DNA from: Pseudomonas reactans
GTDB lineage: Bacteria; Pseudomonadota; Gammaproteobacteria; Pseudomonadales; Pseudomonadaceae
Length of the DNA: 64,000 nucleotides
Reading direction: 5' to 3'
Assembly (NCBI RefSeq): GCF_013385825.1
Contig: NZ_JACAPG010000024.1
Span: 129,297 to 193,296 of the forward strand
Shown: piece after piece, positions 62,994-64,000 of the stretch
Numbering within the stretch: position 1 is the first letter of the stretch
How the letters are laid out: every line of letters begins with the position of its first letter
Made by a program: the position numbers and the translations under genes
Notes under the pieces: model-generated
What the model was told of the DNA's origin: nothing
What the model saw: the letters and a program-made list of their open reading frames with translations, nothing else
The model's database searches: none

Positions 62994-63395
62994 TTATTTT
63001 GGAAGGGGGGTAAGCACTTCAGCCTTGTCATCCAGCACCATCACCACCAGCAACCTGGCCGGTTTTGTCTGGCTGGCATTGCTCGACTCAAAGTGCCGGG
63101 AACCGGCAGGTTCGTAGAACGATTCGCCGACCTGGTAGGTCTTGGCCTTTTCATCATTCACCCGCGAGGTGATCGCGCCTTCCAGCACATAGGCCACGGC
63201 AGTGCCGGTGTGGCTGTGGGGCACGGTGGCCTGGCCGGGGGCGTAGTCCACGGTGAGCATGATGGTTTTCTTGCCGGGTACATTGGTCAAGGCGTGTTCT
63301 TGCAAGACCTTGATCGACTCCTGGTTGTACACCGGTTCATGGGCAAAGGCGCTGAGCGAGGCGAGCATCAGGGCGGCGGCGAGCAGTCGTTTCAT
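62994..63395 (-). CDS. exported cupin-domain protein
   Basis: 133 residues: signal peptide (MKRLLAAALMLASLSAFA-HEP) and a single cupin barrel with the metal motif HSHTGTAVAYVLEG (motif 1) and AGSRHFESSN (motif 2). Small periplasmic cupins of this kind are often of unknown enzymology. It shares a promoter architecture with the ABM gene upstream: a tandem ATTGGTC heptamer 56 nt before the start. Confidence 0.82.
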   Translation of the reverse strand: MKRLLAAALMLASLSAFAHEPVYNQESIKVLQEHALTNVPGKKTIMLTVDYAPGQATVPHSHTGTAVAYVLEGAITSRVNDEKAKTYQVGESFYEPAGSRHFESSNASQTKPARLLVVMVLDDKAEVLTPLPK

Positions 63396-63427
63396 GGCGA
63401 AGTTTCCGAGTAGTTCGAGACCTCTTC

Positions 63428-63464
63428 ACCCTACGCCGCAAGGCCTGGGTGACCAATGACCAAT
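63428..63464 (-). promoter_or_regulatory. cupin promoter with tandem ATTGGTC heptamers
   Basis: On the minus strand two adjacent ATTGGTC heptamers (63464-63458, 63457-63451); the second supplies a TTGGTC -35 box, followed by a 17-nt spacer and the -10 box TAGGGT (63433-63428), 33 nt before the cupin ATG. Identical in layout to the ABM promoter. Confidence 0.65.
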
Positions 63465-63491
63465 CCTGGCGAAGAGCAGGAGACCAATACT

Positions 63492-63773
63492 TCAGTGGTC
63501 GAAGTCCAGACGGCGCGCCAGGTGCTGACTGGTCAGTTCGATAAACCCTTGCAGGACCGGTAGGGCGAAGTGTTCAGTGAGCTGTTCAGCACAGGCCCAG
63601 TGGCCGCTGACGGTCCAAAGGTCGGTGTCCACCGGATCGCAATGCACGCTGTAATCCAGGCAGCCTGGGGCGGTGCGCACGGCTTGCGCGATCTGCTGCA
63701 GGCGCTCGCCCAGTTCCGCTGAGCGCCCAGCTACTGCACGGACATGGACAGTGTTGAAGGCACAGGCTGGCAT
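63492..63773 (-). CDS. ABM-domain (antibiotic biosynthesis monooxygenase-like) protein
   Basis: 93 residues with the ferredoxin-like ABM fold: strand FNTVHVRAVAGRS, helix ELGERLQQIAQAVRTAPGC, then YSVHCDP and the final helix. Members oxidise quinone-like or related substrates without cofactor, or serve in detoxification. Start 63773 (MPACAFN) fits the family; the longer frame to 63833 would begin inside the promoter. It is controlled by a tandem-heptamer promoter matching that of the cupin gene. Confidence 0.8.
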   Translation of the reverse strand: MPACAFNTVHVRAVAGRSAELGERLQQIAQAVRTAPGCLDYSVHCDPVDTDLWTVSGHWACAEQLTEHFALPVLQGFIELTSQHLARRLDFDH

Positions 63774-63804
63774 GGCGATGGTCTCCGAGGTCGGGTCAGT
63801 GCAC

Positions 63805-63841
63805 AGGCTAGAGCCTGACTGGGCCAGGACCAATGACCAAT
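63805..63841 (-). promoter_or_regulatory. ABM promoter with tandem ATTGGTC heptamers
   Basis: Two adjacent ATTGGTC heptamers (63841-63835, 63834-63828), the second forming the -35 box TTGGTC, a 17-nt spacer, and -10 box TAGCCT (63810-63805), 32 nt before the ABM ATG. It lies directly after the stop of a MocR-type regulator gene. Confidence 0.65.
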
Positions 63842-63856
63842 CCGCCGGAAAATCCG

Positions 63857-64000
63857 CTAGCCAATCTGCTGGAGGATATCGCGCACCTTGTCCAGCGCCG
63901 GGTCGATGTCCAGGGTTTCGATGGCGCCGAAGCCGATGATCAGCCCCGGGCGGACCGGCGCATCGTGGAAGAACACATCCAGGGGATACAAGCCCACTTC
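63857..64000 (-). CDS. C-terminal end of a MocR/PdxR-type regulator (aminotransferase fold), 5' end outside window
   Basis: 47 codons to the window edge, with stop at 63857. The visible end (EVGLYPLDVFFHDAP, then RPGLIIGFGAIETLDID) has the closing pattern of MocR-type regulators, which join a GntR winged helix to an aminotransferase-like domain: Y-P-L, a short loop, then a G-L-x-x-G-F motif. Ordinary aminotransferases can look alike here, so the regulator call rests also on the nearby tandem direct repeats, which are the usual MocR-family sites. Confidence 0.6.
   Translation of the reverse strand, partial: EVGLYPLDVFFHDAPVRPGLIIGFGAIETLDIDPALDKVRDILQQIG

Overview
The window reads as chromosomal DNA of a Pseudomonas of the fluorescens group. 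The evidence is high GC with densely packed genes, several copies of the paired REP palindrome beginning GTAGGAGCCGGCTTGCCGGC, Pseudomonas-restricted small families (DUF6124, DUF6388 and DUF5629 types), PraA/PraB-type proteins next to alkB, and the order gdhB - small gene - moxR - DUF58 - DUF4381 - batA - batB/C - batD, which I remember from P. aeruginosa. No rRNA, tRNA, CRISPR array or intact transposon was seen.

Layout. 1-6.3 kb: the end of a membrane protein, then a minus-strand run (methyltransferase, LuxR-type regulator, class III aminotransferase, polyamine-type binding protein), then a DUF1543 gene divergent from an aldo/keto reductase. 6.3-10.5 kb: the remains of a type VI secretion locus of HSI-II type. 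An intact hcp is divergent from a tssA whose first ~320 codons are joined out of frame to the last ~220 codons of tssM; intact stp1 phosphatase and stk1 kinase genes follow. 10.5-13.2 kb: a small DUF6388 gene and an unusual PTS EIIC-EAL fusion protein.

13.2-30.4 kb is a hydrocarbon and fatty-acid region. On the minus strand are a Baeyer-Villiger-type monooxygenase, an SDR and a PF10118 hydrolase. On the plus strand are an alpha/beta hydrolase, AlkB, two PraA/PraB-type secreted proteins, a FadL porin, FadE, a long FabG4-like dehydrogenase, a MaoC hydratase, a thiolase and FadD. Together they give terminal (and perhaps subterminal) alkane attack, uptake, activation and a full beta-oxidation turn that probably runs through the (R)-3-hydroxyacyl-CoA. 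Rubredoxin, a dedicated alcohol/aldehyde dehydrogenase and an AlkS-type regulator are not in the window.

30.4-43 kb: a Gfo/Idh/MocA oxidoreductase, a YCF48-RND exporter pair, a DUF5629 protein, a secreted lactonase, a 59-residue secreted protein, and GST-sbcC-sbcD. 43-51 kb: a DUF6124 gene with an elaborately structured leader, an expanded REP element and the moxR-bat operon. 51-58.4 kb: a dermonecrotic-toxin-like gene inserted before gdhB (NAD-glutamate dehydrogenase). 58.4-64 kb: a secreted protein, two FCD-type GntR regulators, a DctA-like transporter with a FadR-type operator upstream, tag glycosylase, and a cupin gene and an ABM-monooxygenase gene that carry the same tandem-heptamer promoter, next to the end of a MocR-type regulator gene.
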